A stretch of DNA of 37,063 nucleotides from Anaeromyxobacter sp. PSR-1 (lineage in GTDB: Bacteria; Myxococcota; Myxococcia; Myxococcales; Anaeromyxobacteraceae), in contig NZ_BAZG01000029.1 in the NCBI RefSeq assembly GCF_000964525.1, forward strand, positions 1 to 37,063. Direction: 5' to 3'. The notes under the pieces were generated by a model. The model was not told where the DNA came from, did not search any database, and saw only the letters and a program-made list of their open reading frames with translations. Positions 7,578 through 17,415 of this stretch are shown here, one piece after another (within the stretch, counting starts at the first letter, position 1; each line of letters opens with the position of its first letter). The position numbers and the translations under genes are program-made.

Positions 7578-8812
7578 TCCGCGTGGTGGCCGCCCCCTGG
7601 GTGCTCCCCGGCCTCGCGCCCGGCGCGCCCGCCGCGTCCGCGCCGGCGATCGCCGACGGCGCGGTGGCGCTGGAGGGCGACCGGGTGCGCGCGGTCGGCC
7701 CGCGCGCCGAGGTAGAGGCGCGCTTCGGGCGGGCGGAGCCGCTCGACGCGGTGCTCCTGCCGGCGCTCGTGAACGCGCACCTGCACCTCGAGCTCTCGCA
7801 CATGAAGGGCTGGGTGGCGGGCGGCGAGGGGCTGCCCGCCTGGATCCAGCTGTTCGTGGCCGCGCGCCGGCGCACCCGCGAGGGCGAGCCCGAGGAGGCC
7901 ATGGGGATGGCCGCCGAGGACCTGGTCCGCGCCGGGGTGGCCGCGGTGGGCGACATCGGCAACTCGCTCGACTCGCTCGCCCCGCTCGCCGCCGCCGGGC
8001 TCGGGGGCACGATCTTCCACGAGGTGTTCGGCTTCACGCCGGGTCGCTTCGAGGAGGCCCGCGCCGCCGCGCGCCAGGTCCGCGAGGCCGCCGCCCCGCC
8101 GCCCGGGCTCCGGGTGGTGGAGAGCCCGCACGCGATCTACTCGACGAACGCCGACGGCCTGCGCGCGCTGCTCCGCGGCGGCCCCGGCTCGCTGCACCTC
8201 GCCGAGGACCCGGCCGAGCGCGCCTTCTGCGCGACCGAGTCGGCGGGCGCGTTCGGGCGCATGTACGCGAGCCTGGGCGCGGCGCTGCACGAGCTGCGGA
8301 TCACCGGGCGCTCGCCGGTGGACGCGGTGAAGGACGAGCTCCGCCCGCACCACCTGGCGGTGCACTGCGTGGACCTCGACGACGAGGACCTGCGCCTGCT
8401 CGCCGCCACCGGCGCCACCGTGGTGCTCTGCCCGCGCTCGAACCGCTACATCCTGGGCGCGCTGCCGCGGCTCGAGGCGCTCCTCGCGGCGGGGATCCCG
8501 CTCGCCGTCGGCACCGACTCGCTCGCGAGCGCCCCCTCCCTCGCGCCCCTCGCCGAGCTGGCGCTCCTGCGCCGCGAGGTGCCCGCCGTGTCCGCGGCGC
8601 GGCTGCTCCCGCTCGCCTGGAACGGCGCCGCGCTGGGGGCGCCGCACGTGGGCCGGCTCGCGCCGGGCGCCGCGCCGGGCGTGCTCGCCGCGCCGCTCGA
8701 GGGCGCGCGCCCGCCGGATCCGGCCGAGTGGCTGGTCTCCACCTTCGGCGCCGAGGAGCGCCCGTTCACCTGGCTCGCCCGGCAGCGCCCGGGCCCGGAG
8801 CGTCCCGAATGA
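7574..8812 (+). CDS. mqnX: Amidohydrolase, probable aminodeoxyfutalosine deaminase (MqnX-like)
   Basis: A 412-residue amidohydrolase-superfamily protein of the cytosine/adenosine deaminase type. Visible metal ligands and motifs: HxH at His69 and His71 (NAHLHLE), a His in SLHLAED, the His-rich segment HHLAVHCVDLDDEDL and the catalytic Asp in AVGTDSLASAP. In the futalosine route MqnX deaminates aminodeoxyfutalosine to futalosine, which MqnB then splits to give the MqnC substrate. The operon position between mqnC and the prenyltransferase supports this role. The GTG start overlaps the previous stop (GTGA). No MqnB is visible in the window, so the deaminase-hydrolase branch is inferred. An unrelated deaminase is the alternative. 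Confidence 0.82.
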   Translation: MIRVVAAPWVLPGLAPGAPAASAPAIADGAVALEGDRVRAVGPRAEVEARFGRAEPLDAVLLPALVNAHLHLELSHMKGWVAGGEGLPAWIQLFVAARRRTREGEPEEAMGMAAEDLVRAGVAAVGDIGNSLDSLAPLAAAGLGGTIFHEVFGFTPGRFEEARAAARQVREAAAPPPGLRVVESPHAIYSTNADGLRALLRGGPGSLHLAEDPAERAFCATESAGAFGRMYASLGAALHELRITGRSPVDAVKDELRPHHLAVHCVDLDDEDLRLLAATGATVVLCPRSNRYILGALPRLEALLAAGIPLAVGTDSLASAPSLAPLAELALLRREVPAVSAARLLPLAWNGAALGAPHVGRLAPGAAPGVLAAPLEGARPPDPAEWLVSTFGAEERPFTWLARQRPGPERPE

Positions 8813-9669
8813 CCGTCGCCGCGCTCGCGCGCATGGTGAAGCTCAGCCACTCGCTGTTCGCGCTGCCGTTCGCGGCCGCGGCGGTGGCGCTCGTCGCCGC
8901 CGAGGCCCGCCTGGACCCGGCGCGCCTCGCCCTGGTGGCGCTCGCGGTGGTGGCGGCGCGCACGGCCGCCATGGCGATGAACCGCATCGCCGACCGGGCC
9001 TTCGACGCCCGCAACCCGCGCACGCAGCGGCGCGAGCTGGTCACCGGCGAGGTCTCGTCGGCCGCCGCCTGGGCGCTGCTCGTCGGCTCCTCGGCGGCGT
9101 TCGTGGCCGCGGCCGCGCTCATCTCGCCCGTCTGCGGCGCGCTGGCGCTGCCGGTGCTCGCCATCCTGCTCGGCTACTCGTACGCGAAGCGGTTCACCTG
9201 GGCCTGCCACCTGTGGCTCGGGGTGGCGCAGGCGCTCGCGCCGGTCGGCGTGGCGATCGCGCTCACCGGGACGGCCCCGCTCGCCTCGGTGGTGCTGGGG
9301 CTCGGCGTGGGCGCGTGGATCGCCGGGTTCGACGTCTTCTACTCGATGCAGGACATGGACTACGACCGCGGGGCGGGGCTGAGCTCGATCCCGGCGCGGT
9401 TCGGCGTCCCCGGCGCGCTCCGCTGGGCGCGGGGCCTCCACCTCGTCGCCGCCGCCGCGATCTTCGCCGCCGGGGCGCTGGCCGGCCGCGGGGCGGGCTG
9501 GATCCTCGGGTCGGTGATCCTCGCCGCCACGCTCGCCGCCGAGCACCGCTACGTGGCGCCGGGGGGCGCGCTCCGGCCCGAGCGGATCAACGTCGCGTTC
9601 TTCAACTACAACGCCTTCGCGTCGATCGCGTTCGCGCTGTGCGCGCTCGCCGATCTGGCGCTCCGGTGA
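8809..9669 (+). CDS. mqnP: UbiA family prenyltransferase of menaquinone synthesis (MqnP-like)
   Basis: A 286-residue integral membrane prenyltransferase with about eight or nine hydrophobic helices. The two Asp-rich prenyl-diphosphate/Mg sites are clear: NRIADRAFDARNPRT around residue 63 and YSMQDMDYD around residue 180. It would attach the polyprenyl tail to the naphthoate ring, before decarboxylation and methylation by the UbiD- and UbiE-like proteins encoded in the same operon. The ATG overlaps the stop of mqnX (ATGA). UbiA members also make heme O and other products, but the context points to menaquinone. Confidence 0.88.
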   Translation: MTVAALARMVKLSHSLFALPFAAAAVALVAAEARLDPARLALVALAVVAARTAAMAMNRIADRAFDARNPRTQRRELVTGEVSSAAAWALLVGSSAAFVAAAALISPVCGALALPVLAILLGYSYAKRFTWACHLWLGVAQALAPVGVAIALTGTAPLASVVLGLGVGAWIAGFDVFYSMQDMDYDRGAGLSSIPARFGVPGALRWARGLHLVAAAAIFAAGALAGRGAGWILGSVILAATLAAEHRYVAPGGALRPERINVAFFNYNAFASIAFALCALADLALR

Positions 9670-9682
9670 CCGGGGGACCCGC

Positions 9683-10264
9683 ATGACCGCCGCCGCGCAA
9701 CGCGCCGCCGCGCCCACCTCCCACGCGCTGCAGAAGGCCGACCTCGCCGTCGCCGACGCGGTGGGCGCGCTCATGGAGCTGTGGGGCTTCCGCCGGCAGC
9801 TCGGGCGCATCTGGGCCGTGCTGTTCCTGTCCGACCGGCCGCTCGCCGCGCCCGACCTGTGCGACCGCCTGCAGATCTCCACCGGCCTGCTCTCCATGAG
9901 CCTCGCCGAGCTGCGCCGCTGGGGCGTGGTGCGGACGGTCGAGGTCCCGGGGGACCGCAAGGAGCACTTCGAGGCGGAGACCAACGTCTGGAAGCTGGTG
10001 GCCCGGGTGCTGCGCGAGCGCGAGAAGCGCGCGGTGGAGCAGGCGCTCGCGGCGTTCGAGCGCGCGCTCGGCGAGGTGCGGGCCGCGCTCGCCGACGTGG
10101 ACCCCGCCGTGAAGGCGCAGGCGCGCTTCAAGGCGCGCCGGCTCGAGGTGCTCTCGGACCTCGCGCGCGCGGCGCTCACGGTGCTGAAGCTGCTGGTGGA
10201 CTCGAGCCGGGCCGACGTCGGGCCCATCAAGGCGCTCTCGGAGGCGCTGGCGCGGCGGGACTGA
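9683..10264 (+). CDS. GbsR/MarR-type winged-helix transcriptional regulator
   Basis: A 193-residue DNA-binding protein resembling the GbsR branch of MarR regulators: a helix-turn-helix core at about residues 45-85 (LCDRLQISTGLLSMSLAELRRWGVV) and a long helical C-terminal half that probably dimerises. It follows the prenyltransferase by 13 bases with a G-rich ribosome site (GGGGGA), so it is the last gene of the menaquinone operon and may autoregulate it; the operator-like palindrome at 1658-1675 is a candidate target. No ligand can be read from the sequence. Its 3' end overlaps the convergent kinase gene by 38 bases. Confidence 0.78.
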   Translation: MTAAAQRAAAPTSHALQKADLAVADAVGALMELWGFRRQLGRIWAVLFLSDRPLAAPDLCDRLQISTGLLSMSLAELRRWGVVRTVEVPGDRKEHFEAETNVWKLVARVLREREKRAVEQALAAFERALGEVRAALADVDPAVKAQARFKARRLEVLSDLARAALTVLKLLVDSSRADVGPIKALSEALARRD

Positions 10265-11750
10265 CCGCGGCGCCCGCCGCCTCGGCCTGCTCCGCCTCCG
10301 GCCGCGGGAGCGGCAGCGAGACCGTGAAGGTGGCGCCCTCCCCGGGCGCGCTCTCGGCGCAGATGGTGCCGCCGCTCGCCTCCACGATCTCCCGCGCGAT
10401 CCAGAGCCCCAGGCCCAGCCCGCCGTAGTGGCGTGCCTCGTGGGCGCGCTCGAAGCGCCCGAAGATCCGCTCCAGGTCCGCCGGCGGGATGCCGATGCCC
10501 CGGTCGCGCACCCGCAGCACCGCGCGCCCGCCCTCCCGCCGCAGCGCGATGGTGACGGGCCGGCCGGCCCCGTACTTCAGCGCGTTCGAGGCGAGGTTCG
10601 TGAGCACCTGCTCGATCCGGAGCCGGTCGCCCTCGCAGGCGACGTCCGGCTCCACCTCCAGCTCGAGCGCGCTGCCCGCCCGCGCGGCCGGCTCGGCGAG
10701 CCGCGCCGCCGCCTGCCGGACCGCGTCGGAGAGGTCGTAGCGGCGCCGCTCCAGCGCGGTGCGCCCGGTGGCGAGGCGCGAGACGTCGAGGAGCGCCTCG
10801 ACCAGCCGCCCGAGCCGCTCCACGCTGCCGGCGGCCGCCGCGACCTGCCCGCGGGCGCGGCCGGCGTCGGGCGGGTCGCGATCCAGCGAGCGGAGCGCCT
10901 GCTGGGCCTGGAGGAGCGCGGCGGTGACGGGCGTCTTCAGCTCGTGGCTCGCCACCGACAGGAACACGTCCCGCGCCGCGATGGCCTCCGACTTGTGGCG
11001 CTCGACCTCCTTCTGCGCCTCGATGTCGGTGAACGTCCCGAACCACTTCACCACCCGGCCGTCGGCCGCCCGCAGCGGCACCGCGGACACCAGGAACCAG
11101 CGGTAGCCGCCGTCGCGCCCGCGGAGCCGGTACTCGCCGCAGACCGTGCGCCGCGCGGCGAAGCCGGCCTCCCAGTCGGCGCGGGCCCGGGCCCGGTCGT
11201 CCGGGTGGAACTGGGCCGCCCAGCCCGCCGCGAGGATCGCCTCGTTGTCGAGGCCGGTGTAGGCCTCGAACTGCGGGCTGTGGAAGTCCGGCGTGCCGTC
11301 GGGCGCCAGCGTGAAGACGAGCTGGGGGATGGTCTCGACGAGCGTGCGGAAGCGCGCCTCGCTCTCGCGCACGGCGCGCTCGCGCGCCGCCCGCTCGGCG
11401 AACCCGTCCCGGATCGCGCCGATGGCCGCCACGAGCAGCGCCGAGAGCGCCACGAAGGCGGCGGTCGCGGAGAGCTCGCGGTCGCCCAGCCTCCAGCCCG
11501 CGGTGGGCCCGATCACCGCCAGGTTCACGAGCACTGCGGAGAGCGCGGCCGCCAGCACCCCGGGGCCGACGCCGCCGAGCCAGGCGGCGAGCACCACGGC
11601 CGGCACGACCGGCAGGAAGGGCGCGCGCTCGAGGTGGTCCGCGCCTGCCGCCGCGAGCGCCGCGCCGGCCACCGCCAGCCCGGCCGCCAGCGCGTAGGCG
11701 GGCCCGGGGCGGAGCGTCGGCGGAGGCGGGATGCGGAGCGGCGGGCGCAT
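10227..11750 (-). CDS. Membrane sensor histidine kinase with PAS domain
   Basis: A 507-residue kinase. Residues about 18-115 hold four hydrophobic helices of the DUF4118 (KdpD-like) kind (VVLAAWLGGVGPGVLAAALS), residues 130-250 a PAS/PAC sensor, 260-325 the phospho-acceptor domain with His269 in SHELKTP, and 375-485 the ATPase domain with QVLTNLASNALKYG, DRGIGIPP and GGLGLGLWIA. A longer frame runs 60 codons upstream, but the ATG at 11750 is preferred because GGAAGGA lies directly before it and the membrane domain begins shortly after. No response regulator is adjacent, so it is an orphan here. The 3' end overlaps the convergent regulator gene by 38 bases. The signal is unknown. Confidence 0.88.
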   Translation of the reverse strand: MRPPLRIPPPPTLRPGPAYALAAGLAVAGAALAAAGADHLERAPFLPVVPAVVLAAWLGGVGPGVLAAALSAVLVNLAVIGPTAGWRLGDRELSATAAFVALSALLVAAIGAIRDGFAERAARERAVRESEARFRTLVETIPQLVFTLAPDGTPDFHSPQFEAYTGLDNEAILAAGWAAQFHPDDRARARADWEAGFAARRTVCGEYRLRGRDGGYRWFLVSAVPLRAADGRVVKWFGTFTDIEAQKEVERHKSEAIAARDVFLSVASHELKTPVTAALLQAQQALRSLDRDPPDAGRARGQVAAAAGSVERLGRLVEALLDVSRLATGRTALERRRYDLSDAVRQAAARLAEPAARAGSALELEVEPDVACEGDRLRIEQVLTNLASNALKYGAGRPVTIALRREGGRAVLRVRDRGIGIPPADLERIFGRFERAHEARHYGGLGLGLWIAREIVEASGGTICAESAPGEGATFTVSLPLPRPEAEQAEAAGAAVSPAAPAPPRAP

Positions 11751-11974
11751 GTCCTTCCGGCAGGGCGGCTGCCTCCCATCTGCGAGGGTACCCACGCCCG
11801 CGCCGAACGCCACCGCCCGTCCCGGCCCTCCGGGGGTGACCCTCCCCGGCGCGCCGCACCGGCGGTGCGCGTGCGGCGCTTCGCCCGGCCGGCGCGCACC
11901 GGGCCGCCCCCGGGGCCGGCCGGCGGCCACACGCCTTGCCCATCCCCGCGTGGAAACGGTAAGAAGTCCCCCCC
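11751..11974. other. Divergent intergenic region between kinase and prfA
   Basis: This 224-base stretch separates two divergent genes and must carry both promoters. The best I can see for prfA is TTGCCC (11936-11941) with TAAGAA 18 bases later (11960-11965), which is weak. No gene, strong hairpin or repeat is evident in the rest. Confidence 0.3.
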
Positions 11975-13083
<1,109 letters not shown>

Positions 13084-13087
<4 letters not shown>

Positions 13088-13944
13088 GCGAGGGCGAGGC
13101 CTGGACCACGCTCCGCCTCCTCGCCTGGACCCAGGAGTTCTTCGGCCGCAAGGGCGTGGACGCGCCGCGGCTCACCGCGGAGCTGCTGCTCGGGCACGCG
13201 CTGCGCTGCGAGCGGATGCGGCTCTACCTCGACTTCGACAAGCCGCTCGCCGCGCCGGAGCTGGCCGCGTTCCGCGAGCTGGTGCGCCGCCGGGCCGAGG
13301 GCGAGCCCACCGCCTACCTCACCGGCCGGCGCGACTTCTACGGCCGGCCGTTCCGGGTGGACGCGCGCGTGCTGGTGCCGCGGCCCGAGACCGAGCTGGT
13401 GCTGGAGGCGGCGCGCGACGCGCTGCCGGAGGGCGGGGCCGCGCTCGACCTGTGCACCGGGTCCGGCGCCCTGGGCGTGTCGCTCGCGCTGGAGCGGCCC
13501 GGCGCGCGGGTGGTCGCGACCGACCTCTCCGCCGACGCGCTGGCGGTCGCCGCGGAGAACGCGCGCGCGCTCGGCGCCGCGGTGGACCTGCGCCAGGGGG
13601 ACCTGTGGGCGCCGCTCCGCGAGGGCGAGCGCTTCGACGTGATCGTGTCCAATCCGCCCTACGTGCCGCGTGGCGAGCTGGACACGCTCCCCCGGGAGGT
13701 GCGGCGCGAGCCGCGGCTGGCGCTCGACGGCGGACCCGACGGCCTCGCCCTGCTCCGCCGCATCGTGGAGGGCGCGCCCGCCCGGCTCGTGCCCGGCGGC
13801 ACGCTCGTGCTGGAGATGCACGAGCAGCACCTGGACGTCCTGCCGCGGCTCTGCCGCGAGGCGGGGTTCGAGCAGGCGGAGGCCCGGCGGGACCTGGCCG
13901 GCCTGCCCAGGCTCACGGTGGCGCGCCTGGCGGGCGCCGCGTAG
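13084..13944 (+). CDS. prmC: Release factor glutamine methyltransferase
   Basis: A 286-residue SAM-dependent N5-glutamine methyltransferase that modifies the GGQ motif of the release factors. The N-terminal helical domain (residues 1-85) binds the factor; the methyltransferase fold follows with [11 protein letters not shown], the SAM loop [16 protein letters not shown] and the catalytic NPPY at residues 190-193. GTG start in the overlap GTGA with prfA, implying coupling. Length is normal. Confidence 0.95.
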
Positions 13945-13947
13945 AAT
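13942..13947 (+). promoter_or_regulatory. Possible -10 element for murA-hisG
   Basis: TAGAAT, one mismatch from TATAAT, overlaps the TAG stop of prmC about 80 bases before murA. No good -35 is seen 17 bases upstream, so it may be chance; murA could also be transcribed with prfA-prmC. Confidence 0.2.
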
Positions 13948-13983
13948 CCGCGCCGCCGCTCGCATCCCGCTTGCACGCAGCAC

Positions 13984-14009
13984 CGTCCGGGCGATCCTCC
14001 GCCCGGACG
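13984..14009 (+). promoter_or_regulatory. Perfect hairpin directly upstream of the murA ribosome site
   Basis: CGTCCGGGCG, loop ATCCTC, CGCCCGGACG: a perfect 10-bp stem ending three bases before the Shine-Dalgarno AAGGAG. No T-run follows, so it is not a normal intrinsic terminator for prmC. It may mark a transcript end, protect a processed murA mRNA or adjust murA translation. Confidence 0.45.
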
Positions 14010-14024
14010 CCGAAGGAGCCATCG

Positions 14025-15292
<1,268 letters not shown>

Positions 15293-15293
<1 letters not shown>

Positions 15294-15958
15294 TGCCGGG
15301 CACGAGCGAGCTCATCACGGTGGCGGTGCCGAAGGGGCGCCTCCTGCAGGAGTCCTCGGCGCTGTTCGAGCGGGCGCTCGGCGTCTCGCCGCGCAAGCTG
15401 CTGGAGGGCACGCGCAAGCTGGCGGCCGACGCCCCCGAGGCCGGCCTGCGCTTCATCTCGATCCGGGCCGGCGACGTGGCGAGCTACGTGGAGCACGGCG
15501 CCGCCGAGGTCGGCATCGTCGGCCTCGACGTGCTGCGCGAGGAGCCGCGCGATCTCTATGAGCCGCTCGACCTGGGGATCGGCCGCTGCACCGTGATCGT
15601 GGCGCGCCCGAAGGGCGCCCGGCCGCTGCCGCGCGGGGTCGCGCCGCGGGTGGCCACGAAGTACCTGTCGCTCGCCGCCCGGCACTTCGCCGCGAAGGGG
15701 GTGCCGGCGGAGATCATCCCGCTGCACGGGTCCATCGAGGTGGCGCCCTCGCTCGGGCTCGCCGACTCGATCGTGGACATCACCGAGACCGGGGAGACGC
15801 TGCGCGCCAACGGCCTCGTCATCGAGGAGAAGGTCCTCGAGGTGTCGGCCCGCCTGGTGGTGAACCGGGTGGCCCTGAAGCTCCACCCGGAACGGCTGCG
15901 TCTCCTGATCGAGGCATTGCGCGCCGCCGTCGCCGCCGCGGGCGCCGAAGCCCGTTGA
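15293..15958 (+). CDS. hisG: ATP phosphoribosyltransferase, short form
   Basis: A 221-residue HisG, which condenses ATP and PRPP in the first step of histidine synthesis. The start VAVPKGRLLQES, the segment GIVGLDVLRE and the PRPP loop VDITETGETLRANGL are diagnostic. The protein ends right after the catalytic domain and lacks the C-terminal ACT-like regulatory domain of long-form HisG, so it should need HisZ (a HisRS paralogue) for activity and feedback control; hisZ is not in this window. TGATG overlap with murA shows translational coupling of two unrelated pathways, a pairing seen in several deltaproteobacteria. Confidence 0.95.
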
Positions 15959-15984
15959 AACGTGGCACGGCTTCTGCCTAGTAT
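15955..15984 (+). promoter_or_regulatory. Overlapping sigma70-like and sigma54-like promoters for the zinc-ribbon gene
   Basis: TTGAAA (15955-15960) and TAGTAT (15979-15984) are 18 bases apart, a reasonable sigma70 promoter. Between them TGGCACGGCTTCTGCC (15963-15978) fits the sigma54 -24/-12 pattern, with GG and GC separated by exactly ten bases. Either would start transcription around 15989-15991, about 80 bases before the ATG at 16071. Confidence 0.45.
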
Positions 15985-16070
15985 GACCAGGACTCGGCAA
16001 GAGCCGGCCCTCGCTTGAAACCCCGATCCCAACCCGTCGTGTCACCGGTCCGAGGAGGACCCGCTACGTC

Positions 16071-16454
16071 ATGGATTGCCCGCGGTGCAGCGTCGAACTG
16101 AACGAGATCGCGCATGAAGACAGCGCAGTCCAGCGCTGCGCCGAGTGCGGGGGCATCTGGGTGGGCGACGCCGCCGATCTCAACAAGGTGCTGCTGCACG
16201 CCAACCTGCCGGCGCTGTCGGCGCTCGGCGGCTACGTGAACGCGGACGAGATCTCGGGGATGTGCCCGGCCTGCAACGTGGACCTGGTCGTCGTCGAGGG
16301 GGGCGAGAAGCGCTCGCTCGCCTACGACACCTGCGAGTCCTGCGGCGGCATCTGGGTGGACGGGACCGAGGACGAGCCGCCGGCCGAGCTCGACTGGAAG
16401 GGCGCCACCTCGCAGGTCGTGGCCTTCTTCAAGGCGTTCGCGAAGAAGAAGTAG
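16071..16454 (+). CDS. Protein with two TFIIB-type zinc ribbons
   Basis: A 127-residue acidic protein with two zf-TFIIB ribbons: CPRCSVEL...CAECGGIWV at residues 3-31 and CPACNVDL...CESCGGIWVD at about 65-97, followed by a lysine-rich tail. Each ribbon has the four cysteines needed to bind zinc. The family is widespread, often annotated as a putative nucleic-acid-binding or chaperone-like protein, with no settled function. A purine-rich GAGGAGGA ribosome site precedes the ATG, and it has its own promoter. It is convergent with the molybdoprotein gene. Confidence 0.85.
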   Translation: MDCPRCSVELNEIAHEDSAVQRCAECGGIWVGDAADLNKVLLHANLPALSALGGYVNADEISGMCPACNVDLVVVEGGEKRSLAYDTCESCGGIWVDGTEDEPPAELDWKGATSQVVAFFKAFAKKK

Positions 16455-16459
16455 CCGGC

Positions 16460-16475
16460 GCCCGCGCGCGCGGGC
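16460..16475. terminator. GC hairpin between convergent genes
   Basis: GCCCGCGCGCGCGGGC is a perfect palindrome giving a six-bp stem and four-base loop, six bases after the zinc-ribbon stop and seven before the end of the molybdoprotein gene. It could stop transcription from both sides, although no T-run follows on either strand. Confidence 0.35.
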
Positions 16476-16481
16476 CCCCGC

Positions 16482-17177
16482 TCACCAGGTCCGGTCGTCG
16501 CGCCACGGGTACGCGGTGTTGGAGTAGCCGCGGATCTCCCAGTAGCCGCGGCGGTCCTGCGTCATGAGCTCGAGGCGCGTGAGCCACTTCGCGCCCTTCC
16601 AGGCGTAGAGCTGCGGGACCACCATCCGCACCGGGCCGCCGTGATCGCGCGCGACCGGCTCGCCCTCGACGGCGTGCACGAGCAGCACGTCCGGCTTCAG
16701 CGCCTCCTCCAGCGGCAGGTTGGTGGAGTAGCCGTCGGCGGAGTGCGCCATGAGGTGCGTGGCCTCGGCGGTGGGCCGCGCCAGCGCCAGCACGGTCTCG
16801 AGCCGCACGCCGCGGAACGCCACGTCGAGGATCGACCAGCCGGTCACGCAGTGGAAGTCGGCCTCCTCGTCCACCTGCGGGAGCGCCAGCAGGTCGGCGT
16901 AGGAGAGCTCGAGCGGCGCCTCCACCGCGCCGTCCACCACCAGCCGCCAGCGCTCGGGGGCGACGTCCGGCGTCCCGGTGCCGAGGTCCATCACCGGCCA
17001 CTCGTGCTTCTCGAACACGTTCTGGCCGGGCGGCTCCTTCGGCATGCCGTGCCGGTTCGCCGGCCCCTCGCCCTGCGGGCTCGCGTCCGCGAGCGAGGGG
17101 GTGGCCTTCATCCTCTCGCCGAAGCGCGCGCGCAGGAGCGCCACGCCCTCCGCGATCCGCCGCTGCTGGTCGTCCAC
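16482..17177 (-). CDS. Cytosolic molybdopterin-dependent oxidoreductase, sulfite oxidase fold
   Basis: A 231-residue protein with the oxidoreductase molybdopterin-binding domain (residues about 65-225). The molybdenum-ligating cysteine is Cys110 in DFHCVTGWS; other typical parts are AHSADGYSTNLPLEEAL, HGGPVRMVVPQLYAWKGAKW and the C-terminal RRGYWEIRGYSNTAYPW. No twin-arginine signal or membrane anchor is visible, so it should stay in the cytoplasm, unlike MsrP or SorA. The GTG at 17177 is chosen because GGAAGG precedes it at a good distance and the longer upstream frame is low-complexity Arg/Gly. The substrate (sulfite, methionine sulfoxide or other) cannot be read from sequence, and no partner heme or dimerisation domain is fused. 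Confidence 0.85.
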   Translation of the reverse strand: MDDQQRRIAEGVALLRARFGERMKATPSLADASPQGEGPANRHGMPKEPPGQNVFEKHEWPVMDLGTGTPDVAPERWRLVVDGAVEAPLELSYADLLALPQVDEEADFHCVTGWSILDVAFRGVRLETVLALARPTAEATHLMAHSADGYSTNLPLEEALKPDVLLVHAVEGEPVARDHGGPVRMVVPQLYAWKGAKWLTRLELMTQDRRGYWEIRGYSNTAYPWRDDRTW

Positions 17178-17301
17178 CGGGTGCCCTTCCCCGGGCCCGC
17201 CGCGGGCCCGGCGCGACGAGCCTAGCCCGGCTCGCGCGCCGGCGCAGCCCCGATGCATCGGAGCGCGGCCGCGATCGCGCGCCGCCCGGCGCGCCCGCGG
17301 G

Positions 17302-17405
17302 GACCTCGCGCGCGCCCGCGAAGGCGGGCGCGCGAGGTCACGGGCCCCGCGCAGCAGGAGTGGGGCCCCGATGGCTCCGCCAGCGGGGCGAGGGCGCAGC
17401 CCTCG
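17302..17405 (-). terminator. Cluster of three hairpins after the beta-oxidation operon
   Basis: Three consecutive inverted repeats lie within 80 bases downstream of the acyl-CoA dehydrogenase stop: a long GC stem at 17302-17339 (arms gacctcgcgcgc.. around GAAG, one small bulge), CCCCGaTGGC/GCCAgCGGGG at 17366-17388, and CGAGGGC-GCA-GCCCTCG at 17389-17405. A further GGGCCCC/GGGGCCC pair spans 17342-17368. They probably end the minus-strand operon; there is no U-tract. The block could alternatively be a dispersed palindromic repeat. Confidence 0.5.
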
Positions 17406-17415
17406 TCGGATCGGA

